Assembly (NCBI RefSeq): GCF_030704535.1
Contig: NC_081813.1
Location: forward strand, 10,231,001 to 10,295,000
From: Vitis vinifera
Lineage: Eukaryota > Streptophyta > Magnoliopsida > Vitales > Vitaceae
Direction of reading: 5' to 3'
DNA: 64,000 nt
Shown: positions 1-12,229 of the stretch, one piece after another
Layout: each line of letters begins with the position of its first letter
Numbering within the stretch: position 1 is the first letter of the stretch
Made by a program: the position numbers and the translations under genes
The notes under the pieces: generated by a model
Databases searched by the model: none
What the model saw: only the letters and a program-made list of their open reading frames with translations
Told to the model about the DNA's origin: nothing

Positions 1-880
1 TACCACTTATCACGGGCTTAGAGTTCCAACACAATGGCATAGCTCGTGCGGTGACCCTATAGACAATAATCAAAGGGGCTCAACCTACACGCCATGCATT
101 TCAATGCTACTATGCCGATTGGTTTCGTCTTGCCATGGACTTATCAGGGGAAATACTCCATCTCCCGGCTAGTTTGTATAGGAGATGGCTAAGCTTCTCT
201 TCATTGTCAAGTCCTTGACTAGCGAGAAGCTTCCCAAACTTAACCAGGTTGGCCTACCTGAACTCTAAAGAAGCATTCTAACATCCCATACATGTTATTT
301 CCTTAGAGCAATTCGCATTACATTTAACTCAAACCAGTCAACATACTACTCTTGATCAGCACCTTTGCTACAGTAATGGACACCAAATAAACAGTCTGTG
401 ACATAGAGCTGTTAGTTCAAAAGTTGGGTGATCCGTTCTTTGTTAGAAGTATGTTGGAAGAATTGAGCCTCTCTCCATTCGCTCTTGTTGACAAGTTGGG
501 ATTGATTTGAGTTCTCTTTTGGGAGCAAATGAGTTTTCCTTATTTTTCATTCATTATATAATATACTTAATTGTAGTGAATTGTGAACATCAATTGGAAA
601 TTATGGGTGCAAACAGTGGAGTAAAGTGGCAAACTAAGAGGCACTATATGTCAAAAGGAGAGTGTAAACCCTCCATTTTGTCCTCTTAGCACATACCTTA
701 GGTGTTTTTTCAGTATTGTATAGTAGTTCCTTGGCAACCCATTATTAATCGTACAACCTACCTTTTTGAGTCATCTTGGACACTTTGGTTGAGGGATTTA
801 TCTGGCCCCATTGTGACCCTTGGCAGCCTCAAATTAGACTTAGGATTTTCCTTTTATTTTTTTAGGATAACTCATTTTGG
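1..880. other. No gene recognised; probable old repeat
   Basis: Neither strand carries an open frame with a recognisable domain; the longest are about 60 codons and lack conserved motifs. Base composition is less AT-rich than the following kilobases, which would fit the tail of an old retroelement entering from the left, but I cannot name a family. Confidence 0.4.
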
Positions 881-1640
881 TACACCTTTAGGATAACATA
901 CTTAGGCATGTTTAGACACACTTTTTTAGGTCACTTAGATGCATCTTAAATCACTTATGTTCACTTAGACACATCTTAGGCACACCTAGGCACCTTTTAG
1001 CTTGCACACACTCACCTAAGGTCACCTAGGCACCTTTTAGATTACACATATTCTCCTTAGGTTACTTAGGTACCTTTTTTATCACCATAGGTCACTTAAC
1101 ACCAATGAGTCACGTCTTAAGTCACTTAGGCTAACCCTACGTCACCTAGGGACATTACACTACACCTAGATTCACTTAGGCACATTATGCTTCACCTAGG
1201 GCATATTTAGGCACACCTTAACCCGTCTAGGCAGACTTAAGCCCATTTAGGCACACCTTGTCCTATATAGGTACACCTGGCCCATTAGGTACCACTAGGC
1301 ACATTTAGGCTTACCTAGACCCACTTAGATTCACTTAGTCCCACCTAGGTACACTTGACCCACATAGGCACATCTTAGATCACCTAGGTTCACTTAGACA
1401 CCCACTTAGACCCATCTAGGTTCACTTAGGCCTGTTTAGGTTACTTAGGCGCATTTAGACACCTTAGGCCTATTTAGGTTCACTTAGGTCATCTAGGCCC
1501 ACCTTAGGCCCACCTAGCCCTATTTTAGGCCTACCTAAGCTCACCTAACTCACTTAGACTCATTTGGGCCAACCTAGATTCACCAAGGTCCACCTAGGTT
1601 CATCTAGACACTCTTTGTTCACCTTTTAGGCATTCTTTGT
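881..1640. repeat. Degenerate short-period array (CACTTAGG/CACCTAGG)
   Basis: About 760 bases consist almost wholly of variants of CACTTAGG, CACCTAGG, CACATTTAGG and TTAGGCACA at an irregular 8-14 base spacing, with no exact higher-order unit. The array is TAG-rich in all forward frames, so it is not coding on that strand. It stops abruptly at a T-rich tract near 1640. I read it as a decayed minisatellite or an internal non-coding part of a retroelement. Confidence 0.7.
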
Positions 1641-2276
1641 ATGACTTGCATGGTTGCATGTCTCATTTTTATCAATTTATTTATTTATTTTTGTTTTTAT
1701 TATTATCAATCACTTGTTTATTTTATTTGTTATCTTATTTTTTTAATTAATTAATTAATTTATTATTGTTTTATAGTTTTCTAATTTATTTATTTATTAA
1801 TTCAATTATTTAATTTAACAAATTTGATGCTTTTACAAGGAAACTTGCCAATGGAAAAGAAAGGGTTTAAATCAAAGTTTTTTTTTTTTTTTAAATAGAG
1901 AGGATAAGTTTTAAATTTTGAAAATTAAATTGTTTATCTAAAAGGAGAGGATAAGTTCGAAAATAAGTTTGAAATTGAAGAATCATATATTTTTTTTTTT
2001 ATATTTAAAAAATGTGATTTAGTTTTTTATTTTTATTTTTATTTATGGGAAAATTAGAATTTTTATTTTATTTTATTTTTAAAATAGAGAGGATAAGTTT
2101 TAAAGGGGGAAATATCAGATTGTTGATCAAGGAGAAAGGGAAGATTTTATAGGGATTTTTTTTAGAGGAATTCATGTCTTTGGGGAAACCATCAACTAGC
2201 CGCACTATTCTCCAAGCAATGAAGAAATCATTCTAGCGCACAGATTTTGGAGGGGGAGCAGTCTACTTTGGAGGTG
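1641..2276. other. AT-rich low-complexity spacer
   Basis: Runs of TTTATTTA and poly-T, with the phrase GAGAGGATAAGTT recurring near 1909, 1946 and 2087. No open frame or RNA gene is visible. Confidence 0.5.
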
Positions 2277-2281
2277 GAAAA

Positions 2282-3002
2282 TGTTGAGGCCTCGCGTCCT
2301 TATGATCCACGCAGCTGCCAAATGGACGCACGCTCTCAACCAAGATAGATTTCTGGTTCAGTCGTCCCTACAAAAGGCGTCCGGACGAGGTGTCCGGACA
2401 CACCTTCCGATGGTTTTGTCAGCCATGTATATAGAGAGATTAAGCAGATCAGGCAGTTGACCTTTTACTAGGTATAGCAAACTTATCTTCTTCCTTGTTT
2501 GAAGGTTCCTTTATATAGTGTCAGAAGCTCGTCCTCCCTCTTTAATGAGGGGAGGACTTTTTGGTTTGTCATGATGACTCCAAGGTGGTGACAGGGTCAT
2601 CGTCACCCTGTGGGCGGCTGTCAGAGATCTTAGGAGGTGACATGCCATCATTCCTGTCCTTTCGCTCGGTAGGCGGCGGATCGTGGGAGGTGACCTGCCA
2701 CCAACCCTGTCCTTTCGCTCTGCAGGCGACGGATAGTGGGCTGTGGCAGGCTGTCGGAATGATGTAGTAAGACTTGCTTACTTTTAGTCAACGATCCAGA
2801 CAAACATATCCAGATAGGATATGTTGGTCGTCCGGATGTGATATGGCGGTTGTCCGGATGTGATGTTTGCGAGTGTCGTGTGCTTCTCCCTGAGGGAGTC
2901 CGGATAGGGGAAGCACGCCACGTGTCCTCTTGGGGAAATCCGGATGGAGCTAATCCGGATAGAAATACGTGCCACGTGTCATTAGGGGGAGGGGTCCCTA
3001 CA
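2282..3002 (+). mobile_element. Solo LTR with 5-bp target duplication GAAAA
   Basis: The block opens with TGTTGAGG and closes with CCCTACA, the TG...CA ends of an LTR, and is flanked directly by GAAAA at 2277-2281 and 3003-3007. Its interior is rich in TCCGGA/TCCGGAT words. The part from about 2785 to 2965 matches, in inverted orientation, the sequence near 36035-36190 inside the hAT element further right. No polymerase genes lie alongside, so this is an LTR left after recombination between two LTRs. The orientation is arbitrary, and the family (copia or gypsy) cannot be told from the LTR alone. Confidence 0.75.
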
Positions 3003-3007
3003 GAAAA

Positions 3008-3720
3008 CATCTGCCATTCAATTTTTTATTAAATTGACTTTCATGATATCTTCCACATACGAGCTATCATCCAAAGTTGGATCTCCACAGCGGCCAACAC
3101 AAGAGGCCTCCACCATCATACTTAAGGAGGTTTTTGAAAAGAGACTTTGGGCACGTATTTGAGAGAGGGCACAACGAGCAATCGTTTTTGAATGATATAG
3201 AGCAGCATACACGCACTTTTGATTTTCATGATTGCATCTCCAAGGAAATGAGCACGCATGCTGATAAGAACTATCTCTCCACTGATGTCCCACTCAGCAA
3301 TATATCCATCCCATTGAAGCACCCTTCGTGGACCATATATGATTGGAATTCAGCAGCAGTCGCATCCCATCCAAAAGTGAATCACGCACATTCACAAGGG
3401 CGGATTACGAGTTTCTCTCTAGGAAGCCGCACCATTGAAACATGAGGACCAACCGTACAATTGAAACAGGAGGACCAGCCTCACCATTTCTCCACACGGC
3501 TGCATCTCAACATCGAAAGGGTACACTACCAAAAGCAAAGCGACTGCATCCTTGAAAGAGTTCACCCACAAACAAGTCTCCACAGTCGCATGAGAGAACA
3601 CACATGCAGCCGCATAGAAGAATAACTCTCGGTAGGTAGATTGAAGGATTAGTTTATGAAATTTTTTTATTTGTTCCAAGTTGATGATTGCGTGCATATT
3701 TTAATTTTGGATTTATTTCT
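3008..3720. other. Unassigned region with small overlapping frames
   Basis: Frames of 90-120 codons exist on both strands (for example 3077-3445 plus and 3018-3293 minus), but they overlap each other and show no domain, signal peptide or splice pattern. I see no gene here. Confidence 0.4.
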
Positions 3721-4130
3721 TATCCATGATTCCAAGTTTTGATATTCTGTTAATTGCATGATGATATTACAAATTTGAGAATTCTTGATTGGTTGCCTTT
3801 GGTTCCAAGTTTTGAAATTTATTGAGGATTTTGACTAATTTTTATTGATTATCCATGATTCCAATTTTTGATATTCTTTTAATTGCATGATGATATTACA
3901 AATTTGAGAATTCTTGATTGATTGACTGACTTCGGTTCCAAGTTTTGATTTTTATTGAGGATTTTGACAAATCTTTATTGATTATCCATGATTCCAAGTT
4001 TTGATATTCTGTTAATTGTGTGATGATATTACAAATTTGAGAAATCTTGATTGATTGACTTTGGTTCCAAGTTTTGATTTTTATTGAGGATTTTGACTAA
4101 TTTTTATTGATTATCCATTGTTCCAAGTTT
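3721..4130. repeat. Tandem repeat, 129-133 bp unit, 3.1 copies
   Basis: Units start at 3721, 3850, 3983 and 4112 (the last partial), each opening with TATCCATGATTCCAA or a one- or two-base variant. Unit lengths are 129, 133 and 129 bases. Each unit holds the words GATGATATTACAAATTTGAG and TTATTGAGGATTTTGAC, with few differences between units. Low divergence suggests recent amplification or homogenisation. It is non-coding. Confidence 0.88.
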
Positions 4131-5159
4131 CTTCTTTCTTTAGGTAGATTATTTAGTTCAATTGGTCTCATATTATTTGGTTCATGTTTTAGGATTGTTA
4201 ATTTAAGTTTTTAGTTAATTCATACTCCAATCATGCTCTAAAATTTTAGTCAATTGGTTTAATCTACCCCCATGTTATCATTTCGTGTTTAAAACAATTA
4301 ATTTTAGTTTTTGACTGATTTTATTTGGTTTATGTTTTTCTTTTTTATTTTATTTAATTGATCAGTTAGTCGATTGCATCTTGTTAGATTTATGATTTAA
4401 AATCGTCAATATTAGTTGATCTTGTGTTGTTAATTTTGTTTTAGAACTCAAATAATATTAGCTCTTAATTGATTTTATCTTGAATTTAAATGCTTTTAAA
4501 GTTCGAGTGGCTAGTTCTTGATCGATGTCTCCTTTACTTGTAAGATATAATAGGTTTTAGTTTATTGCTTTGGTCGTCCTTTGTCAAATTTGATTTTGAG
4601 AAGCCATTAGAAAATAATGATGATTGGTCCATATCTCACCACTTTAACTTGCTTGGTTGTCAAAGATTTTACTTTGTGGTCCCAAATAAATGAAATAATT
4701 CTAGGCTAGATTTGTGTATATCAATTGGGGAATTGGTGGAACCCCTATATAAAAATCACATTAAAAAAAAAACCTATTATTGACAGCTTGCTTATTTTAC
4801 TGCATCTCCAAAAAGAAAAGTTGATTTGACTCACTTATGACACTCCAAAATTTTTTCAGTGATTGTATGATATTTTAGACATCTTGAATATAAATTTAGA
4901 ACTTTGTTTGAATTAAAAAACAATTCTAAAATAAAATATAGTGTCTTGCTTGCCAAGACATGCGCCTTGTTGAAGAGACATGCCTTGTCTACTGTACTTT
5001 TCATTTTTAAACACTTTTATTCTTAAAATTTCTAATTGTATATTGAAATTTATATAATTTTATTACTTTTTTTTGTTGAATGCTTCTTTTAAATGTTTGA
5101 AATCTTATATTCTTTATTGATTGGATTGGATTTTGGATTGTATTTTATAAAATTGATAT
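4131..5159. other. AT-rich intergenic, no gene seen
   Basis: Dispersed T-rich sequence without an open frame above 60 codons. Nothing in it resembles an RNA gene. Confidence 0.5.
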
Positions 5160-5271
5160 GCATACTAGGTCAGGTTTCACTTCACTCAAGGGTGTGCTTT
5201 GTGTTGCACCTTGTGCCTAACCTATATGATACTTTTGTACCTTAGGTGTGCCTTGCGCCTTTAAAACTATG
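5160..5271. mobile_element. hAT-type terminal fragment
   Basis: This stretch ends in GCGCCTTTAAAACTATG and contains TCACTTCACT and GTGCCTTGCGCC. That matches the right end of the complete hAT element at 40130-40231, which has the same order of words and the same AACTATG terminus. No matching left end (CATAGTT...) was found upstream, so it is a truncated copy or a deletion derivative. Confidence 0.55.
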
Positions 5272-7859
5272 ACCCGGTTATGGACATTCGAAATATTTTT
5301 TTAAAAACAAATTATTAGATGACCTTTTAAATTTTGCTTGATATTTTTACTTGATTCTAGACTTCTTCAAATTGAATTTAGACATGTAAAATATTGAAAA
5401 TAGTTTTCCTAATCGAAAGATATAATTTTTCATTTCTACACTCACTACACTGCCCTAATCTTAAACAGAGTGGATGTTTAATTGTTTTTCTAAAATTGAT
5501 TCGTATGCTTTATGACCTTGTATTTATTTTTTATTTTTTATTTTTAAAATAGGCATTCTAAAAATGTTTCTTGATTTTTTGCATGATTTTTTGGCACCTT
5601 TATGTTAGTTTAAAAAATCAATTTATGCATGCTATTGAATTATGTCCCGTTCTAGACCTTCTTAGAAGTTTTTGTAAACTAGGATTAAATGGAGCTTTAT
5701 TAAATTGTTCGGTCAATTGGATGATCATTTAATTTGGAGTTAAATTGATATATTTTTGCTTGATCTTGGCTTTGGTATTGGAATATAGACATAATGAGGA
5801 TTTTGTATGATTCCTCCCATGTTGAAATGATATTTCTAAATATTTGTTTAGGGTTTTTCAAGTGAATGCAACTGTTCTGCCCATTTACTGCATGTTTTTG
5901 TCTTAGTTACTAACTTTGATACTTATGGCTACCTAGAGTATTAATTTAAATTTAACAATGAACTTGTATGTATGTCCTAGGTGATAGATGAAATTCCTTT
6001 GGAATTTTACCTTTTTTTTAGCTACACAAATGTTATATATATTAGTGTTTTGCATCATAGTTATTTATTATGCATGATATCTAGGTACGTCTCTCACACC
6101 TTTTATCCTTATAATTATGTAAACATGCAAACTTTCAATGTGCAAATTTAGATATATATTGTTGTTTTATAAGTTTTGTTTGTTACTTGATTATTTGAAT
6201 AAGATGAAATGCATGTTGTATGCTATATTTGTTAAACTAACTTTGATATTTTCATGAAAGCGCTTTGGGATGTAGCTCAAGTATGTCAATTCCCTCTTCC
6301 TACATGAGTGTTTCTTGTGGTATAATTGTTTGGTTATGAATAGCATGTTGTTTACTCTTAAGCTTGATCACCTTTGCTACCTTGGTACCCTCAATCAATC
6401 AATTAATTGTCACATTTCTTTCAACCTAATCAGTAGAGATCTTTTTAAGGCTTAGAGGGGTGCTACTTTTTAAGGTACCTTCCCAATAGGTAACTTGTTC
6501 CCTAGACCTAGACTTGGGTTTTTCAAAGACATGTTTTTCCAAAAGTTTAAGGAGTAATTTTTTTTAGGGTTTTATTTTCTTATTTTATTTTTCCTTAAAA
6601 AAATAATAAAAATAACTAGTGACTCCAGTTTTTTATAAAACACAATTTTTCACCCTTAAAAAGTGAGTCTCGCTGATGAGTGGGGATGCACGTGAAGATA
6701 CGAGTCCACAGAGAGATTGAATCTAGACTTTAGAAGTTGGAAAGATTGCTTTGTATTCCACCTACACATTCAAACAATGAAAGCTCAACAACCAGTCACG
6801 TAATATACTCTTCTTTAACCATTTCATTAATTTCCTTATATTAGAATAACTATTAGGTTCTTAGCTTCTCATGTTTCCATTAAATCAAATGAATTTTTGA
6901 TGTTAGGGACTAGAAGGTTAGTTGATTGTCAACCTGACAATGGGTGATGACTCCAATATCATACCCAAACCAAGCTTAAATAAGTAACTATGTAGTGATT
7001 TATTTTCCATGAAATGTTGAAGAGAACAACTTATGTTACATAGATAAATTCTCATTTCATACAGGAGATATCGTGAGTATGGGTATGGGATATGCATCTA
7101 GACAGCAACTACCAGATATGCACCTAACACAAGTGTCCAAAAGATGATAAGAACATTTTCCAATTGAACTATATGTTTAGCCAAATCTAGTTGATATGTG
7201 TAGAGTTAATGAAGTACCCATGTGAACAATTGTTTTACATGTTGACTTAGTGTTAGCCTAGAGTTTGTTGACACACTAGTGTCCTTAGGTCCTAAAATAT
7301 GGGAATTAGACCAGTCTTGCACCTAAACAAACACCAAAAACTGGCATGCATACTTAAGTCTTCCTATTTGGCATAGATGGCAACTGCATGCAAATATCTC
7401 ATGCAACATTTGTTCTTTCACTAAGGTCTCATATTGCCAAGGCAATAAATGAATCAGGTCCATTCAATCATAGTCAAATCAATAGTGACTAGTAAAATTA
7501 TCACCAACTATGAGGCCAACATTAGGCCAAATTGAAAATCATATGTTAGATTCTTTTATTGTGTGGTTTCATCCTAACTTGCATGTGTGTGAAAAACAAT
7601 AATACACACTAGTGAATAATAGTGTAGTAGCAGTTGGCAGAGAAGTTTACAAGTTTGTCCCAATTTTCTATAACTAGTCACAAACAAAATAGTGTTCATT
7701 CTTGATAATTTAGTGGCAAAAATTGGAAAGTTTGCTTTGTCTTTCATATATTTTCATCATGTAACATTATTCATTTTATAGAGTTGTGGTAATAAAATTC
7801 ATTTCTATAAATTATACTTAAATATAATGCAATACCTTATATGCATCAATGATTTTTTT
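5272..7859. other. Intergenic; possible gypsy-type LTR remnant inside
   Basis: No gene is visible. The segment at about 6420-6720 (GGGGTGCTACTTTTTAAGG, then TAGTGACTCC, then GCTGATGAGTGGGGAT) resembles the end of a common plant Ty3/gypsy LTR class from memory, but ends, primer site and coding genes could not be found. The rest is AT-rich sequence with no feature I can support. Confidence 0.35.
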
Positions 7860-7880
7860 TTTTTTTTTTGACAGCATCCA

Positions 7881-8892
7881 ATGGATCAATCCATACCAGC
7901 AACAGTTATTGAATTCAATTATGCAAATGACTCAAATTTATGGAGTTCTACCATAGAAAATTTTTTCTTAGATATCATGGTAGAAGAAGTGAACAAGGGG
8001 GATATGAGAAATGGAGTATTTAGACAAAAAATATGGACTAGAGAATTCATGAAGATTTGAAAAGAAAAGGAAATTAGAACTACTCATTAAAACAAGTTAA
8101 GCAAAAATTAAATAGGTTACACACGAAGCATCGAGAATTTAGTGAGCTTTTAAAACAAATGGGATTTGGTTGGAATGCTGAAACGAACACCGTGCAAGCT
8201 ACAGAAAAGATGTGGCAAAACTATTTAAGGATAAATGTGCTAAAACTCTAGAGTATAAAATACACATATAATGTCCCTTGATTTATTATATTATATATTC
8301 ATATATTTTTGTTTATTTTGTTAGGCACATCCAAAATCATCACAATTTAGAAAGAAAAAAGTGAGCATTACAAGCTATTGGCACTTATATTTGATAAATC
8401 TATTGCTACTAGAGTGCTTCACCATGCATCTACTCAAGATCCACTTGATACAGATGATGAGATAGAATTAGAGAAATAATTTCTCCATTCAAGCACTCAC
8501 ATTGATCTTGATGCTAATAACACTAACCATAGTGATCCCATTAATATCTTTGATGGATTAACAAGTCAACATGGAAAATGAACAACAACAAGTGTTGAGC
8601 GCAAAACTAAAAAAAAAAAAGAATAGATCACAATGGATGAGTGATGCGATTCAAGCATGGACTAAGACGGCTAAGGCAAAAACAAAAGCTTTTTTTGCTA
8701 AGGCAAAAAATATACAAAAAAGCTAAAAGTTTAGAGGAAAACAATTTTCCTATCAATTTAGATTTCTCCCTCACTAATTGTGTGTGTCTCCTTGAAGGGA
8801 TTGAGCAAATTGATGATGATACTTACATGAAAGTAGTGGAAAAGTTTAAGGATCCATATTGGAGAGAGATTTTTGTTAATATGTTTGGATAG
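7881..8892 (+). pseudogene. Myb/SANT-like protein of a Harbinger element
   Basis: In PIF/Harbinger transposons the first gene encodes a Myb/SANT (trihelix-like) protein that binds element ends and helps the transposase enter the nucleus. Here an ATG at 7881 starts 59 residues including FFLDIMVEEVNKGDMRNGVF, then a stop at 8058-8060. Conserved text continues in other frames: KHREFSELLKQMGFGWNAET near 8130-8190, a likely intron ending in TTGTTAG near 8325, then HPKSSQFRK, HHASTQDPLDTDDE, and the family's C-terminal phrase IEQIDDDTYMKVVEKF before the stop at 8892. Several stops and at least one frame change make it a pseudogene. The same protein class also exists as domesticated host genes, but the adjacent transposase argues for an element origin. 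Confidence 0.75.
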
Positions 8893-9269
8893 AAAGAAAG
8901 CTTGGTTAGCAAGACTGTAGTTATTTGTGGTTTTTTTGTTTGACTGGATAGGATATACTTGGACTTTATTTGGTTGTTTGGATATACTTGGATTTAATTG
9001 GTCAGATGGATTTACTTTGTATGACATGTTTGGGATATGTTTGCTTTTATGTTTATATATATAGTCCTAGTTCATGGTTTTGTTTTCAATTATTGGTTGT
9101 TTACTTGATGCTTTTTATTTCCTATTGTGTACTAAATCGTTGTCTTTCCTATTGTATTGGTTTTTTTCTTTTGTCTTATTTTAGGTTTTATCTTGATATT
9201 TGGTTACAATATTATTATTGATTCATTTAATAAAACTATTATATATGATAACATGTGTGGTGATATTAT

Positions 9270-10435
9270 ATGCAGGATAAAAAGATAACCCTAGACATGG
9301 ATCATAAATCACATTGTGTTATTAGTTTATCTTCCTCATCTTCTTCAAGTAATGATGATTTTGAAGATTTTATAATGTTAATCTATGTATGTGAATATGA
9401 TGAAACATTTTTGGAAAAAATGCCTCAAAGGACATCCATTTTGAGAGGTGAAGATTTTGTGATAGAGCTATTGAATGCCATGAAATAACATGTTATGAAT
9501 TATTTTGGATGGATAAAACTACATTTCTTCTTCTTTGTGCCTCTTTGAAAGAAAAAGAGTATTTAAAAGATTCCCAAGAAGTCATGGTTGAAAAAGCACT
9601 TGTTATGTTTCTAATAATTATTGATCACAATGTGGGAATAGAGTTATAGCGGATCGTTTTCAACATTCACTCGAGAGCGTGGATAGACATTTCACTTTAA
9701 CTTTGAGGGCAATATGTAAGCTTGCAAAGGATTTGATTTGCCATACTAGCTCTCCATTGCCTTCTCATATTGTCAACAACTCAAAATATTATCCATGGTT
9801 TCAGGTAAGACTTTATATATATATATATATTATAAATTTTAAATATTTTAAGTGTTTTAAGTTGCAAATCAAAACTAAAATTCATCATGTTTTGTTGTTA
9901 ATAGGAATGCATTAGTGCAATTAATGGTACACATATAAGTGAATTTGTTCCTACTAAAAAACAAGTCAGCTATAGAGGAAGAAAGGCTGTAGTGACTCAA
10001 AATGTTTTGTGTGCATGCAATTTTGATATGATGTTCACATTTGTTTATGCGGGTTGGGAAGGCACTGCAAATGATTCAAGAGTTTTTCTTGATGCAATTA
10101 CAAGATTTGAAAACAATTTTCATGGCCTAAAGAAGGTAAATGATAAAACCATTTAAATTACTACTTTAGTAATTAGATATATAATTCTATGGTTATCATT
10201 TTGTTTTTGTTATGCTATATTAATAGGTGAATACTACATGGTTGATTTTGGATACCCATGTACCATGGGTTTTCTTCCTCTATACAGATTTGAAAGATAT
10301 CATTTACAAGATTATCGTGGTAGAAGTCATCAAACAAGGACTTACAAAGAATTATTCAATTATAGGCATTCCTCACTTAGAAATATAATTGAGCATTGTT
10401 TTAGTGTGTTGAAAAATGTGGAATGCTTATGTTAA
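9270..10435 (+). pseudogene. PIF/Harbinger (HARBI1-type) DDE transposase, broken
   Basis: The transposase would cut and join the element's ends. Conserved pieces in order are MPQRTSILRGEDFV (near 9420), then after a frameshift around 9486 NRVIADRFQHSLES and HFTLTLRAICKLAKDLI, then INGTHI (near 9920), YRGRKAVVTQNVLCACNFDM, GWEGTANDSRVF, and finally GYPCTMGFLP and KELFNYRHSSLRNIIEHCF. Two introns fit: CAG|GTAAGA to TTAATAG|GAATGC (about 9806-9904), and AAG|GTAAAT to TTAATAG|GTGAAT (about 10137-10226). Family members have D in AIDGTH; this copy reads AINGTH, a single GAT-to-AAT change that removes the first catalytic aspartate. The later D (ANDSRV) and E (RNIIE) are kept. The frame ends early at 10435. 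Confidence 0.82.
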
Positions 10436-11010
10436 TAGTTTGTAAACATTGACAGCTAAATAGTTTTATTAATGTTTAGGAGTATGGAAAATTGCAACTA
10501 TTGTAATTCACTTGAACTACTTTATATGCATATTTATGTTTTTTTGCTTATTTTTTTGCTATCTATTTTTAGTTCATTATTTATTTATCTTACCCATAGA
10601 AAAAAATTAATTGAAGTGCTTATTTAATTTGTATTAAAAATGAATATTAAAATTATTTTTGATTTTATAGTAATTTTGTTTCACTAGAATAAAAATAATG
10701 TTTCATAATTAAAAAATAATTATTTATCTCTAACTCATACATAATTGTAAATTTATTTTTTCTTTTTTTAATAAACTTAACTTGAATTTGATTTTATATT
10801 AATATAGATTAAATTTATTAAAAAATAAAAATAAAAATAAGACATTGTTTTTTAAAAACAATACAAATTCTTTCACCAAACAAGTTTTTTGTTTTTTGTT
10901 TTTAAAAACTATTTTTAGAATATCTTGCCAAACACTCTTGTTTTTAAAAACTATTTTTTGTTCTTTATTTTAAAAACATATTTTAAAAAACTCCGCCAAA
11001 CGGGCCCTAA

Positions 11011-11760
11011 TTCTTTTGATAAAAATTTTCAAATACTAAAGAAAACAAAAGTGTTTCCTAGAATTACTATAAAATATCCCAAATAATATAAACTTAAATA
11101 TTTATAGGTTTTGGATGAGAAGCATTCAAGATGAATGATCGCAATTGCTTGAAAGAAGATTGCATAATTTAAAATAAGGGTGTAAGCAAAATAATAATAA
11201 AAAATCGATAAATTAATCTAAACTGATCATATTGATTTGGTTTTCAAAAATAAAAAAGGTCGGTTCGGTTTGAGAATTTTAAAAATTGATTTTGTCGGTT
11301 CGGTTTAATTTTCTTGTCTTCTAACCAATAAAAATCAAACCAAACCAATATTTTAGAACTTATATATAATTATTTGATATTTGATAAATTTGTTTATATC
11401 ATTGTTTTTATATTATGGTTAAATTAATTTTAAATACATTTAATATATTTTTAACATAAGTCCAAGTTTGTTTCAATTAATTTTAAAAACAAATTAGACT
11501 TAGGGCCTAATATAAACTCAAAATTAATGATTCTTGCATGCCCTTTATACCTCACAATCCCTACATATTTTTTATCCATTTCTGATGTGGGATTAGTTAG
11601 TGAGAAAAAAGAAAAAAAATTTGCAAGCTGGAGAGCTTGAGCACGGGACCTTTAGGTGTAAAAATTGAAACTTAACTATTAAACTATGAAACTTCTTCAT
11701 TATATTATAGTTGCAAATCAAAATATATAACAAAATTAATATTTTTTTTCAAATTTTTAT
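11011..11760. other. Intergenic repeat-rich sequence
   Basis: It contains two TCGGTTCGGTTT words near 11260-11310, typical of dispersed plant DNA elements, and no open frame. No element ends could be defined. Confidence 0.4.
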
Positions 11761-12229
11761 TGTATAAAACCTTTTCATATTTATTTTTATAATAATTATA
11801 TAATTTAATTATAAAAATAAATAAATTAATTAACATAATATTTCAAAATAATAAAATACAAAAGACATGCAAATAAAATTAAATATTATAACTTTTTTCA
11901 TTTTAAATATATATTTATATTTGAATATTATAGATGTTCTATTTAATAAAATTTAAAATATTAATATATTTATATTTCTCTTCACATTTTATTTGATATG
12001 TCAAATATAAAAAAATGAAATATTATTAAAATTCTTAATTACATATAATTTTAATTTTTTATGATTATTCAAAATTTTATATAATATATAAATTATTATT
12101 TATAATGTCATTGGTTGACCGCGGTTCGACCACTAGTTCGACCGTGGTCCGACTATCAGTTCGACTAGTGAATCATGAATCGGTAACTTTTTTGGTTCAA
12201 TCACCAATTCAGTTATGAAAACATTGTTA
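11761..12229 (+). repeat. Dispersed repeat family R1, copy 1 (3' part)
   Basis: An AT-rich body is followed by a GC-richer tail with repeated TTCGACC words (12118-12180) and the terminus GTTATGAAAACATTG ending at 12229. Body and tail align by eye with 25540-25939, and the tail aligns in inverted orientation with the block starting at 51288. The shared CAATGTTTTC end read from the other strand looks like a DNA-transposon terminus, but no target duplication was found. Confidence 0.6.

Larger units (their letters stand above)
7881..11007 (+). mobile_element. Broken PIF/Harbinger DNA transposon
   Basis: Two genes typical of plant PIF/Harbinger elements lie in the same orientation: a Myb/SANT-like DNA-binding protein (7881-8892) and a DDE transposase (9270-10435). 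A possible right end is the GCCAAACGGGCCC sequence closing at 11007, followed by TAA, the 3-bp target duplication this superfamily favours. A partner left end (GGGCCCGTTTGGC) was not found, so the left boundary is set at the first start codon and the true element may begin further left. Both genes carry stops and frameshifts, so the copy cannot act by itself. Confidence 0.7.

Noticed and set aside
881..1640. TTAGG-rich array as a possible interstitial telomere
   Set aside because: Plant telomeres are TTTAGGG; the words here are irregular CACTTAGG/CACCTAGG variants without that period.
3077..3445. A 122-codon plus-strand open frame with antisense frames over it
   Set aside because: No domain or splice pattern, and comparable frames exist on both strands. 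It is not supportable as a gene.
3721..4130. Regularly spaced repeats that could suggest a CRISPR array
   Set aside because: Units are contiguous 130-bp copies without spacers, in a plant genome.
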